64,000 nt of DNA from Diprion similis (Eukaryota > Arthropoda > Insecta > Hymenoptera > Diprionidae): the NCBI RefSeq assembly GCF_021155765.1, contig NC_060105.1, positions 17,641,001-17,705,000 on the forward strand, in the 5' to 3' direction. Positions within the stretch are counted from its first letter, which is position 1; each line of letters begins with the position of its first letter. The notes beneath the pieces are model-generated. The model did not search any database, was not told the DNA's origin, and saw only the letters and a list, made by a program, of their open reading frames with translations. A program made the position numbers and the translations under genes. Positions 28,901 through 39,659 of the stretch are shown piece by piece.

Positions 28901-31900
28901 ATGTGTATATCGAGGATTTATGGCTTCCGTATTTCACCATCACGACTGACATCACTGCATCTTCTATGCGCACGCACACACACGGTCGGTAAACTGGCTT
29001 TGATCACTCTTTATTTACTTGTTTTCTTTGTTTGTTTCTCTTGTCCTTACAATCCTTCGCTACAATTCTTACATGCGCGCTAAGTGCATATTTTTTTTCC
29101 ATCGTTTGTCAAATCATCTTGACGTCACCTAACAATGAGTTAAAATTTGAACGAGTGGTTTTACGCTGTTTAGAAAAACTTAAAGAAAAAATCATTTTTA
29201 AATTTTCTCGAATTCTGAGAAATCATCTTTTTTTTTTTTTGCCATAACTGCGAAAATGCTGTGTGATATTTGCGATATTCGACTGTTATTTGAATTCTGA
29301 ACTTTACGTCGTTTAAAGTTTGACATAGTTTAGACGATCATATATTTTATCTTCAAACGAGGAAACGCATCTGACACAATTTTATATTTGTTAAACGATT
29401 GAAAAAAAGAGGAAAAAGAAGCTTCTCAACTTAAAAACTTGTTCCTCAAGACTTGTTACAGGTAGTAGAGGTAAATAACTTCTCTTTCCTAAACATTCTC
29501 ATGTATTCTTTAGATATTATTTCAATTTCTTTTCATATTCAAATTGGGTATCTGCAGTCGAAGGGAAGAACGCACAAATTTCACGAATTCATATTTTACA
29601 GTAACTTGGTGAAAAGTCTCAACCACTTGCAATATCAAAAAATTCTATTCTAATATAATAATTACAAAAGTTCAATCGATAGAAATTTGCTTGATTATTC
29701 GACTGCATGTAGTCACTTAGCTAATCGCACTTTAGAGAATTGACTGAAACATTTGTACAAATGTCCTGGATTTTCTTATATCACACGTACAAAGAATCTA
29801 CGTGCGAATGTTAGATTTTGACGCAAGTCGTTAGTTCATCATTTATCACAAATCTAACTCTACCTTCTAGGCACATTCATTGTCAAAACAGGGCAAGACG
29901 GTAATAAAATTGAACTTTGGATTAATCTAGCACCGAATGTAATAAATATATATCAATGTATTCTATTTCTCAATTTCACAAAATCCAAATTCCCTAACAT
30001 TTGAAATCACGCATCTGGGACATTTGTCAATCGATTTGTTTTTTCACACAATATATTTAAGTTGTACATTTCTGACTGGCTTGCCACAATTTTAAAACGC
30101 AGGAGCGAGCTCTATGGATAACTGTTGTTGACGTACTCTCCAATTTCTGTTACCCATCCATCAAGTTAATCTGAGAAGAAAAAAACAAAAAAAATATGCA
30201 TAATGTTTTCAAGTACAAAATTCGTTTTCTGACAATCGATAAGCAGAATTTCACGTCACAACCTACTCGATATTCTGCCATGAAATTTTCATCACGTATC
30301 CAATAATTGCCTGTATTTCACTGTATTTCATTTTCATATGTAAACCATAAAAACTTTAAGCATATTTGGATGCAAAAGTTTATATTATCGAATGAAAATG
30401 AAATACAATGCTTCCAAATTACAAGACAGAGAATCGAGGCGATTGGTTGCTTGATATTGAATTTTGTTTGTCACGAGACAATCCCAGCCCCGAATGTTAC
30501 CAAAATTCACAAAGCTATTAAAGAAAGTCGCAAAGAGAATAGTCAAATAACATGACTGGTTTGTCGTATTCAGGATCGCTGTGGCGTTATATTCGGGCTT
30601 CAATGTCATTGTCGGGTTATATGCCGCCGATGTGCGACCCTGTCGATGGCCACCTCCTCCTTGATGGCGGGTACGTCAACAACTTACCAGGTAACACGAC
30701 GCAAAATAAAACTTCTTTTCTATTTCAATGAAAATAATGTTTAAAATAGACAAGCATGAATGGGTCTCACATTTTCATAAATTTACTGTGACACTTTCAA
30801 AAGAGTAACAAGCGTTCGGTAAAGTGCTTCGAACATTAGTCACCTGCTTTCGAGAACGATGTTACTTAAAGCCATTGTTATTCTGAGATATTATTCAAGG
30901 ATGAATCAGCCCGATCGTCTGAATGGAAAAAGATGGGAAAAAAATCATTAAAAAAAGAGACCGTTTCGAAAAATCTCCAGTAGTATTATTTTAGCCAAGA
31001 GCGGTGAAATAATTTTTACCAATTCGAATAACAGAAGCTAAGGTATCGACAATTTGAGGAAAGGTTTTATAATGAAACCTTTCGAAATCATTAAAATTTG
31101 CTCTTTTTGATCCGATTCTAACATTATTGATCTTGTTGTTTCACCATCTGATCTTTATTCACTATCATTGGGGCAAATAACATTGCCGAAGATTTTTAAT
31201 ATGAATTTTCCTCATTTTCTAACTTTCGATTCAGCGGTCATTCATTGAGATGCAAATTACACTCACTTGAACAATATCTAAAACAAAGTTCTCCTCATTT
31301 ACATGTAATCCTCCAACGAAACCTTAAATAATATTCATTTAAATATATCAAAAGCAAGCAACTTTTGTCTGAAACATTTTTCTGCGTTCCTGTTATCGCT
31401 GTCGAATATAAACACTTGTTTGATTTAAATGGGACACAAGGTGTTCGAGCTTCTGTAAGACTGTCAAACTGTCTTTATTTGAAAAATCTAACACGCTAAG
31501 ATTTGTGTGAAACCTCTGTACTGCCTCATACAGCCATTTCATCTATGCTATGCGATATCGAATACGACCAGACTATTTAGCTGTTGATTATATTAATAAT
31601 CAACCTTTTACAGGTAGACTCACAAATTTTTAAAGAGAAATTCCCACCTTGCTTGAATATGAAGTCGAACCAAAATGTATAGTTAGTCGTTATCGCCAAA
31701 CCCCAGCGTACATTCGTATACATTGATTTTAGAGCTCGCTCCCGTAGCCAAAAGATGTATATATATCTAAAAAAAAAGATCCTAAAAAGATTAGTTTCCT
31801 TGAGACAGGCTTGTTATGGAGGTACTGCCGGGCGAGCATGTCCATAGCTGGTATTTTTCCACCTATTTGCGATCCAGCTGACGGACATCTTTTGGTTGAC

Positions 31901-34900
31901 GGGTGCTACGTTAACAATGTACCAGGTATCATATATTTCGTGATAGTTAATTACTTTTAAATTACGTTTGCAAATTAGCTAGTTCATGTTCTTTTCATAT
32001 TTTTCAAGTTTCTTTTTTCACCTATTTTACACTTTACGTTTGATCGCATTTTTTCCATGGTATTATGTAAATATCGCCTTCTGAACTACCGCCGAATGAG
32101 AATCTGTGGGCATATCGTCTTTATTTAAAGTTGGGAAAAGAGAAAAACCGTTTGAAAAACTCCAGCAGTTGTTTATTCTTGTTAATGACGACAAACACGA
32201 ATGCATCAATATCTCTACTATGCAGTACAGATGAATCTGTGCGAATTCGAATAATACAAGCTGAGATATCGACTGTTTGAGAAAAGCTTTTGTAATTAGA
32301 ACAAGGAAAACGAATACCTCTGTTTTTATTCCATCAGATTCTTATTCCTCAGCTTTCGTTAGTCAAATTTGCTCAAAATCATTTCTGTTATACGGTATGA
32401 ATGTTATTTCATTGGTGTTCGCCGTAATTGGCAGAATGAACATTGCTAGACATTTTTTTTCTTTCCCTACTTTCGATTCAGACCCTGCAGCCCGTACGTG
32501 TATAACTTCAATAAAAAGCAATCATTTGGGTCCATTAAGTGAAGAAACAATCGTTCCAATCGCATACACCGATTAATTGAGTTGCAAATGATACTTATCA
32601 ATTTTCTTCATACTTTAGAAATGGTAACTTATAATCGTGAGTCTTAGCCATTTCAGTTCCTCTCTTTTCCCAAGTTACGACTACATTTTCTCATTCGCAT
32701 TGGCACTCGTATGCAAGTATCACTTAGTTTGAAATTCTGGTCATTCTAGTTTATCTTTCCTCCGCCCTGAATATATTTTCATTTAATCTTTCGACAGCCT
32801 GAATCGTCAAGCTCTAGGCTGACAAATGCTGAGAAAAGCATGGCTGCTAATACTAACGATACCGTAATCTCAAAAGTACATATGCCAGGTCTTCACTTCA
32901 GAAACTGGAGAATTTTTCATCTCAGAGATGTTTTAAATTAATTGCACTTAGTCAGGGAATGAAAGGCGAGGTCCCTTTAATGCCGCATAATTAATTAGAA
33001 TAAAAGTTTTTACTGTATCGACAGACAATCGTAACACGTGTATCTGAAAAAATCTACAAACGTACACATTGCATAGCACGCGCGTCGTAATTCATGAGCA
33101 TATCAAGCATGTCTTGTTGATTGAGAATGTGGCAAATGTATACGTATGTATTTCCTTCTATGATACACACACCCTTCTTATTTTCTCTCAAAGCCGATGA
33201 AATGCTTCGACAAGGAGCTCATCACATACTAGCAATAGATGTCGGTTCCCAAGATGACACCGACTTGACAAACTATGGCGATTCTTTATCTGGCTGGTGG
33301 TTGTTGTGGAAACGCTGGAACCCATTTGCCACAACTGTTAAAGTTCCAAATCTTCCTGACATCCAGTCTCGATTGGCATACGTCAGCTGCGTTCGCCAAT
33401 TGGAAGAAGTCAAGTCGTCCGACTACTGCGAGTACATTAGACCTCCGATCGACAAGTACAAGACTTTGCAATTTGCAAACTTTGACGAAATCAAAGATGT
33501 AGGCTATCGTCACGGTAAGCTTCAATTATTACTTACCGTCATCCTTTAAAAAATTGAAGTGTTTACTAACTCTCCATGTTTTGCGGTCCGATGATTAAAT
33601 TCACGAGTTTTTATGATATCGGTCTCATTTAAAGCGGCTCTTGGTAATGTAAAATCAACTAAACTTTGGATTCGATTATCAACGTTTTTCTAGCTCGAAA
33701 TGCATTGAGACGAAAATATGTAGGCTCAGCCATCAAGGTCGGCCAGATTAATCATCTGTTTGAGCTCGTTATATCGAAGCTATTGTTCAGTAGTTGTGAA
33801 ACAGTCGAACAACTTGCGACATCTGGTTACAGGGAAAACATACTTCGACGGTCAACTGAAGGCAGGAGTATTACCAAGATTCAACGCCGACCGAGAACAT
33901 GCAAAAGCAATGCAAGCGAAACACCAAGCAGCTAATCAGCAGCAATACCAGTCGTCTGTGTCGGCTTATACGTTCACCGATTTGGCACAAATGGTTTGTA
34001 AGGTATCTCGAGGCAATCGTTACGTCGATTTAGATCTCGACTCTGATTCGGAAGAACTAGAAGAATATGAAGCTGATTTGGAAGAGGATGCGCACGAAGT
34101 TGGTTACGCCTCCGAACCTACCGTTGGGATTCTAGACCAGGCAAGTACATTCTTTGAATGCACGATTCTTCACTATATTACAATTCCATTTTGGCCTGAT
34201 TTAACCAGACTGTAATCCTCAGGGCTTTCGATTTAGTTCTGACGAATTTTGTTCGTTTCGTAGCAACTTGTTTTCCCTTGAATAACTTCGAAGTAATTGC
34301 TTTAGAACTCAGAATTTTATAAGTACTGAAGAACTTTTGGGAAAATGGTGAGGTTTTTCATTTAAAATTATATGTGGGGATGATTGTTGCGAAGCTTATG
34401 TAGAGGTAAGGATACTTTATTGTTAGTAACGACACAGTGTTAATTAAAGAACGCATGTTTTTCGTACGTCAAAATTCATCTTAAGAATGCATCCTGGTGC
34501 TCCTGTACACATAGAATACTTAAAAAAAATTTATCACTTCCAACATCGTTTTGCAGGATACAATGAAATATTGTGTGTAAAGTGAGCTTAGCTTTGATTA
34601 TATAATTCCTAGCGCGTTTTATCACATGTGACAAAATTAATACTTTATCATAGTTATTTTGAAAACCAATGTTCTTCCATGTATATCATCAGTCGATCGT
34701 TGTGTACGCTTTTAAAAAAAAGAAATGCTACATTTTTCAGCTAGAACCATCGCTAGGACGTTACGGACATTCTCCATTTTCTCTGTAGCTGTGCATGGTA
34801 ATTAATATTGTATCAACGAAACTAATTATCCCCTTAACAGCTATAAATTTGTGCTTCATGAATTTGGGTTGGAATTAGCTTTGGCAATTTTCAATTTTGC

Positions 34901-35133
34901 ATCTTTCCGACATCATTCTGCCATATCATTAAAACGGAAACGGAAGACGCTAACTACTTGCATAATTTCATCAATGCCTCTAGAAGAAACTTTCTTAATT
35001 GATTATTAAAGGCATTGTTTTTATTTTTCAGAGTCCGGAAGATAATCGTCTGAGACGAAGAGCCGGAGGTTCCCTTAGTTTGTCGGAAAATGAGGCAGAG
35101 TGCGAAATCGACTATCGTTCGAAGATGTTTTGA
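19927..35133 (+). CDS. sws: Neuropathy target esterase/Swiss cheese phospholipase
   Basis: This is an ER-membrane lysophospholipase/phospholipase B of the PNPLA6/7 family, needed for neuronal and glial integrity. Exons: 19927-20328, 20803-21222, 21486-21811, 22529-22889, 22982-23275, 26469-26848, 27462-27633, 27705-28085, 28425-28700, 28798-28984, then 30574-30690 or 31809-31925, then 33194-33514, 33833-34140 and 35032-35133. With one of the pair this gives 1,348 residues plus the N-terminal start, the family size. In order it has a transmembrane helix ([20 protein letters not shown]), the conserved [17 protein letters not shown], three cyclic-nucleotide-binding-like domains (exons 3-4, 5-6, 7) and the patatin domain. 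That domain has GGGGARG and nucleophile Ser codon 28617-28619 in GVSIG; the catalytic Asp is in the alternative exon. Three introns use GC donors. All junctions keep phase. Only the first exon is uncertain. Confidence 0.95.
20329..20802 (+). other. GC-AG intron of sws (first)
   Basis: The exon ends CAG TTG AAA and the intron begins GCAAGT, a perfect match to the GC-donor consensus. It ends TTTTTCCAG. Joining here gives phase 0 and the family sequence continues as [12 protein letters not shown]. The nearby GT (four bases downstream) would break the frame. Confidence 0.8.
20516..20770 (-). repeat. Fragment of dispersed repeat family
   Basis: Phrases such as ATTGAAATCTTGGCTTGTGTT resemble, in reverse orientation, the copies around 43560-43640. 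It lies within an sws intron. Confidence 0.4.
22150..22426. repeat. Interspersed repeat, same family as 6552-7175
   Basis: GTAGCTGAAAACGAATCCGA, CCGATATGGCG and AAAATGTATGCTTCAAAGGG all recur in the SMYD intron copies. It lies in the sws intron between 21811 and 22529. Confidence 0.5.
22890..22981 (+). other. GC-AG intron of sws (second), 92 bp
   Basis: The upstream exon ends TCG CAC AAG and the intron begins GCAGGT. The next exon starts GAT GTC GCA TTG (DVAL) in phase 0. The alternative GT donor four bases later would put the downstream exon out of frame and into a stop. Confidence 0.7.
23885..25130 (-). mobile_element. Degenerate Tigger/jerky-like (pogo superfamily) transposase
   Basis: Read on the minus strand, broken frames line up in order with a pogo/Tigger DDE transposase. 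A helix-turn-helix region near 24,800 includes [10 protein letters not shown]. Then come [20 protein letters not shown] with VRCQDNGWM (24633-24418), LDACAGHTT with [18 protein letters not shown] (24427-24184), and a tail with WIKTAWQSI and [15 protein letters not shown] (24176-23922). Frameshifts separate the pieces, so it is dead. It occupies the 3.2-kb sws intron between 23275 and 26469, opposite to the host gene. Confidence 0.8.
25190..25371. mobile_element. Foldback MITE with telomere-like loop
   Basis: The two arms are close reverse complements. Left has AGGCTGGAATTTCATG, then GGCAGCATTTCCCATCATCC and ATTCTGATTGGTTGACT. Right has the mirror order and ends CATGAAATTCCAGCCT. The centre is a short run of CCTAA units, the insect telomeric repeat. 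It has no coding capacity. It lies in an sws intron. Confidence 0.75.
25399..25429. repeat. Short GCATT tandem repeat
   Basis: About six copies of a five-base unit (GCATT, one GCATC) run from 25399 to 25429 next to the foldback element. Confidence 0.8.
26080..26395. repeat. Interspersed repeat fragment
   Basis: The edges read CTTAAACCTTT and AAAGGGTTATA, roughly inverted. The interior has GGGGTTGATGATTACTAATC and AACGGCGGACG, like the 9009-9773 element. It lies just before sws exon 26469. Confidence 0.4.
28985..30573 (+). other. sws intron, nothing recognised
   Basis: The intron is AT-rich and holds no further recognisable copy of the alternative patatin exon and no repeat that I could place. 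Confidence 0.5.
30574..30690 (+). CDS. sws: sws alternative exon A (catalytic Asp)
   Basis: The exon is 117 nt, phase 1 at both ends, with acceptor TTCAG and donor GTAACA. It encodes [19 protein letters not shown], then CDPVDGHLL and [10 protein letters not shown]. The Asp of the patatin Ser-Asp dyad is codon 30663-30665 in the standard DGG context. Splicing to 33194 gives NNLPADEML, as in the family. This is the canonical version. Confidence 0.9.
30895..31330 (+). repeat. Copy of dispersed repeat family
   Basis: Shared phrases with other copies include CGAATAACAGAAGCTAAGG, GAGGAAAGGTTTTATAAT and TTTTTGATCCGATTCTAAC. It lies between the two alternative sws exons. Confidence 0.55.
31809..31925 (+). 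CDS. sws: sws alternative exon B (DGC variant)
   Basis: This exon has exactly the same length, 117 nt, and the same phases as exon A. It encodes [19 protein letters not shown], then CDPADGHLL and [10 protein letters not shown]. It is clearly a diverged duplicate. The Asp is kept (31898-31900) but the following DGG becomes DGC. It can replace exon A or follow it without a frameshift. I recall the Drosophila protein carrying both units, but could not check this. Confidence 0.85.
32080..32580 (+). repeat. Copy of dispersed repeat family
   Basis: ATTCGAATAATACAAGCTGA with AGATATCGACTGTTTGAG matches the 30895 and 45155 copies. It lies in the sws intron after exon B. Confidence 0.55.
34141..35031 (+). 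other. GC-AG intron of sws (third)
   Basis: CTA GAC CAG is followed by GCAAGTAC, and the last exon begins AGT CCG GAA after TTTTTCAG. Phase-0 joining gives the conserved C-terminal [14 protein letters not shown]. The internal GT four bases on would end the protein within five codons. Confidence 0.7.
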
Positions 35134-36206
35134 TCCTGTCAACGGCGTAGACGGAAATCTTGAAGCCTTTGTTGATTGCTTGTAAATATTTAATTATATT
35201 AGAAATTTTAGTTCTTCTTTCAAAAGTACAAACGTAATCCACGAAATCCATTTGCAAGCAGCCGAAAGCCTGCTTGCATCGCGGTACACCAATCAATGTA
35301 ATGTACCACTATAGTGCATATTAATACGATAATTAATATTGTCATTATTAGTGTTAAGTATAAATAAAAACTCTATTGTTTGTATTGATGATCTTTCATT
35401 TCTTATTTTCATCTGATACAACTTTGCGCGGTGTATCGATTACTGAATAAGTATTAGAATACGAAGAGTGCGATTGGCTTGAAAACCTCAGCAGTATCTA
35501 ACTACAAAGTGAATAAGTACAATTATTTTTCGACCAGATCTTATAAAATGGTAATAATAAAACTTTATTCTAAGTTATGTAAAGATGTTACAGAATGTTT
35601 ATGATTATTTATTATTACCTGTTTTTATGTACATCTTATAATTCATATAGTTGGGGATGAATATGATTACATCTACACAGAAAAATACTTTGTTTCCTCC
35701 TTTTTCTAGCAAAAGAAATTTTCGTAGCAAAAATACGTAAAATTTTTCACAAAGATGTTACAATGATCTTATGTAGAAAAGCATTCAATCGCGAGACGAG
35801 ATAAACTGAATGCAAAGTGTATAACATAAATATTTATCCTCGCATGGTAAGATCCCTTGATCAATAAATCGGGAAAGTCCTTATTCAGAGTATATATGAC
35901 TATCCATATGTTGTACAAAAGTAGGTTTCCACTTCCTGGAAATATCTAGAACTCTTAGGAAATTTTACATTCACATTTCAGCCAACACCCTGTTGTTCAG
36001 CATATCATAGCTAAACAGAATTTTGTATTAAAATAAAATCAATCAATGATATTTTCAGACACGAATTTCAACCCCTAGTTTTGATTTTAATTTTAACCAG
36101 AACAATGAATCATCACAGCTTTGTTTATTCCGTATTATATATAGAATTTTGCCCGACTCATCACTGATTAATATTAATAGATGTCTTTAAATTTTTTTAT
36201 CTCGTA
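35134..36206. other. Convergent 3' ends of sws and FPGS
   Basis: After the sws stop an AATAAA occurs near 35363. On the minus strand an AATAAA near 36130 follows the FPGS stop. Nothing else is recognised. Confidence 0.5.
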
Positions 36207-39200
36207 TCAGTAATTCGTTTTCATAGTTAAATTTGGATCTAGAACTAATAACGCGGCACCTACCAAGTGCAGAGACCCGGTGATAAGTATCTGCGGTTTA
36301 CCTTCATCTTTGATGGTATTTCTGTTCGAATAACACGTGCTAGTGATGTGCGATAATGCTTCGGACACGTTTTGTAATACCATTGAATTTCCTTCACCCC
36401 ATATCTCATGATTTCTTATACATCTTTCATGTTGTAAACTACTTGTGGTTTGCAATTCTAATTGATCTAACTTAACTGTTTTGCCTGATATATTTGGTAC
36501 GAAGTAAACTTTTTCAAAGTTCAAACTTTTCATTGGCTTTAATAGTTTTGACACGTCTCGATCGCCCGTTACGTTGAATATCAGAAAACGTTTCCCAATC
36601 TTATTTTCTATTTCATTTAGATACCAGGCGGCGCAATGTTCAACACTTTCGGACGTGTGAGCACCGTCCAAGTAAAAATTCATAGTTCTACCGCACAATA
36701 CTTGCGTGCGACCTGGCCACACGCAGCAAGACAAAGCGAGGGCAGTTTTCTTCGGCGAAATTATAGAGAAATCATTATTTTCATCGAGAGTGGCAAAAAC
36801 GGAAGAAATTTGAGACTCTGAATGAAGGAAGCTAACATTATGTGCATTCTCGTTACCATTAAGAGATGAATTGAACTGTGACCTAGAGAGAGTTTTTGCA
36901 ACACAAGCATAACTGTTTTTGCTCGTATCGATTCGACGATTATCAGCTTCATTACCGTTTGAAACTCGTGACTTTCTTTTTGCCATTTCTAGCATCCAAG
37001 TGTGCGCCAATTGTACAGCTAAAGATGCATTAATCTCTTGAACAGAACCGGCTATCCCTAGATTCGGTGGATCTCCGCCCCAATCGTAAGATTTGAAATC
37101 TGGTACCATTCGCAGTTCGCAGTTTCTCTCGATAGCCCTTTGCTTGATAATGTTCACAGCGTTGTCCGGCTGTGGAACTGTGAATGCAATTGAATTTTCT
37201 TTCAATATTCCTGATTTCTGATGCGCAATTTCCTCCAGAGTGTTTCCTAACAACGCAGTATGCTCCAATCCCAGACTGGAAATACCAACGCACACAGGAT
37301 TTCTGACAATGTTCGTGCAGTCGTATTCACCGCCAACACCAACTTCAAGAATCACAACATCGATGTCAGCATTTAGAAATATGTGAAACATTAAAACAGT
37401 GATGAATTTGAAGTATGCAGGCATATCGGTTTCGCTTTCCTTCTGGTTACTCAATTTGTTGAAAACATGCCAAAAATATTTTGCAAAATGATCCTCCTTT
37501 ATCGGCTGCCCGTTGATTCTTATCCTTTCCGTGGCGTGGATTAAATGCGGCGAACTATAAAACCCTGTGCGAAATCCATATTGGCGCAGTATAGCCTCTG
37601 TGAATGCACAAGTCGATCCTTTCCCCTTGGTTCCTGTGACATGAATTATTGACAGTTTGTCGACATCTTCGAGGGTCAATCCGGACCTGTAGAATGGATA
37701 ATAATTGAGAGATTAGGAGCTAGAAGAACAGAAGCGAAATGGAAACGTGTGAGAATAGAAAATTTTTAAATCGAAGAGAGAATCAAGCATTACGATTCAA
37801 TAAAAAATTGCAGGAAAATCCTGTAACTTGTACGGAGTCAAATTATTATTCTAGTTTTACCCAGCCATTATTGAATACCCAAAGAACGAGAAGCAGAAAT
37901 AAATTTGATGCAAATATGATACAAAAAATACCCATATTAAAAATTTAAATTATGTACCGCAAAAGATATTTTTTCATTTCCTGAATGGATTCGCTCCCCG
38001 AAGAATGATTCGTTTTGGCTGCTCTCAAGTACTGTGCATTTGTTTGTAAAGTGTTCAGAGCACATATCACATCCTAGAAGTAAGTGAAATTGAAAGAGTA
38101 GTGTATAGAGAGCGGCCGTACATTAACAAAAATAAACACATCTCAATTCTTCCAACCATGATTATGAGTAAGTGATATCTTAGTAAGATATTACGTTACA
38201 TTTTAAAAGCCTTCGATGGCCATTATCTAATATTTTATTGTTGGCTAATTATCGTTAATCAAAAGACTAATCAGAGAATCGACATTCAGTAATAATAGCG
38301 ATAGTGAATAGTTAATATACGTCTGAGAATGATCCAGCATTCAGTGAAATTTGAGAAATAAAGGTTTTATCGCGACAACGATGAATGGGCTGTATTGTCC
38401 GAGTCGAAGAATAGAAAGAGAGAAACAACTATTTAAAAGTCTCTAACAGTATTATTTGTTCCAATAATAGTAAATTCAAATGAAACAACATCCCTACTGC
38501 ACAAGAAAACAATTTTTGAGCAAATTTGAACAACACAAGAATTAAAACGTTCGAAATAAAATGCATTTGAGCTTATTCTGTTTATCACGGAAATTCCCAA
38601 AACTCGTTTGAAAAAAATTTTACGGACAAGTATCTCCAGGACTGATAAAAATAGATTTTTACAAGTTTTGCACAAGACATGCTTGTCAACAATGACATTT
38701 GAACATTATAATTGTACTATAATGCAATATTTTCTGAATGTTTTTACACAATTTGTGGGGATCTCGGCAGCGAACAAAATGAGCCCAAAAACATTAGAAT
38801 CGGATAAAAAACACCCAAGTTCAAAAGTTTTGTAGGTTCAAATATTTATTCGCTTTATTCAAATTTTTCATAACTGATTAACTCGTGCTATTCGAATTTG
38901 CTCAAAATTATTTCTGATGCATAGGGTCGGACGAGGTCAAAGTTATTAACGTTATCTTAACGAAACATTGGAAAAAATCGCTATTTCATATTTTTACAAT
39001 GATTTTGGAAAAACTAAGATTGCAGAATATGAGTGTTTTTTATTTTATTATGGTTTATTGAATTTCAAACAGTTCCAAAATCGCGATATAACGGTTTTTC
39101 CTCAGCATAAATCGTTACGTTTACGTTAATAACTTCAAAATGATGGGGGGGGGGGAGGATTTTTATATTTTTGTTCATCGTCATTTACACAAATACCACT

Positions 39201-39659
39201 GTTGGAGATTTTTCAAAGGATCTTATTTTCAATTTCCTAACTTTCGATTCATAAGATACAGCCGTCTCATCCTCGAGTTTAATTCTGCGACAAAAGAGAG
39301 TTAGGCGGGCAGATTTTCATAGTGTTTTTGTTGTCGGCTAGTCGTACAAAAAAAATCATTATAAAGAATATAAGAATACTCGAATATGCGTTGATATAAT
39401 TATTGTAGTACGTCTTTTCCTTTCAATTTCCATGGTGAATTATTAATTGTGCGTAGGTGCAAATAACAGTGTTTGTGAATGTATATGAATTGGTGATAAA
39501 TTAAAATTCTGATCGAAAAGCGTTTCAATAATAATACCATTGTTGGCAAGTGTGTTTAAAACGGCGACCCGGAATGCGACGTACCTCGTAGCTCGTGCCG
39601 GTGGAGACAAACCGTCCGCGGGTAATAAGTTGTGTCATAATCTTAGAAAAAAATTGCAT
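36207..39659 (-). CDS. Fpgs: Folylpolyglutamate synthase
   Basis: This enzyme adds glutamates to folates (ATP-dependent) so that they are retained in cytosol and mitochondria. Three coding exons are read: 39659-39585, 38073-37958 and 37686-36207, totalling 1,671 nt and 556 residues (human 587). The first exon gives MQFFSKIMTQLITRGRFVST, basic and hydroxylated like a mitochondrial leader. Exon 2 has DVICALNTLQTNAQYL, the FPGS N-terminal signature. Exon 3 holds the P-loop GTKGKGST (residues 82-89), SSPHLIHATERIRINGQPI, EVGVGGEYDCTNIV and DGAHTSESVEHCAAWY. A low-complexity insertion of about 80 residues (rich in Asn and Ser) lies between the two domains. Junctions are in phase. The gene is convergent with sws and divergent from UCK. 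Confidence 0.95.
38385..38930. repeat. Dispersed repeat copies, head and reversed tail
   Basis: ATGAATGGGCTG and CAGTATTATTTGTTCCAATA at 38385-38545 match the 46955 copy. AAAATGAGCCCAAAAACATT near 38780 matches the reversed copy at 47530. A MITE interrupts the latter at 38933. It lies in FPGS intron 1. Confidence 0.5.
38933..39138. mobile_element. MITE, TAGTAACGTTATCGTAACG family
   Basis: The left end reads GAGGTCAAAGTTATTAACGT and the right end ATCGTTACGTTTACGTTAAT followed by AACTTC, an imperfect inverted pair. The interior matches the copies at 41712 and 47293. It lies inside FPGS intron 1. Confidence 0.65.
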
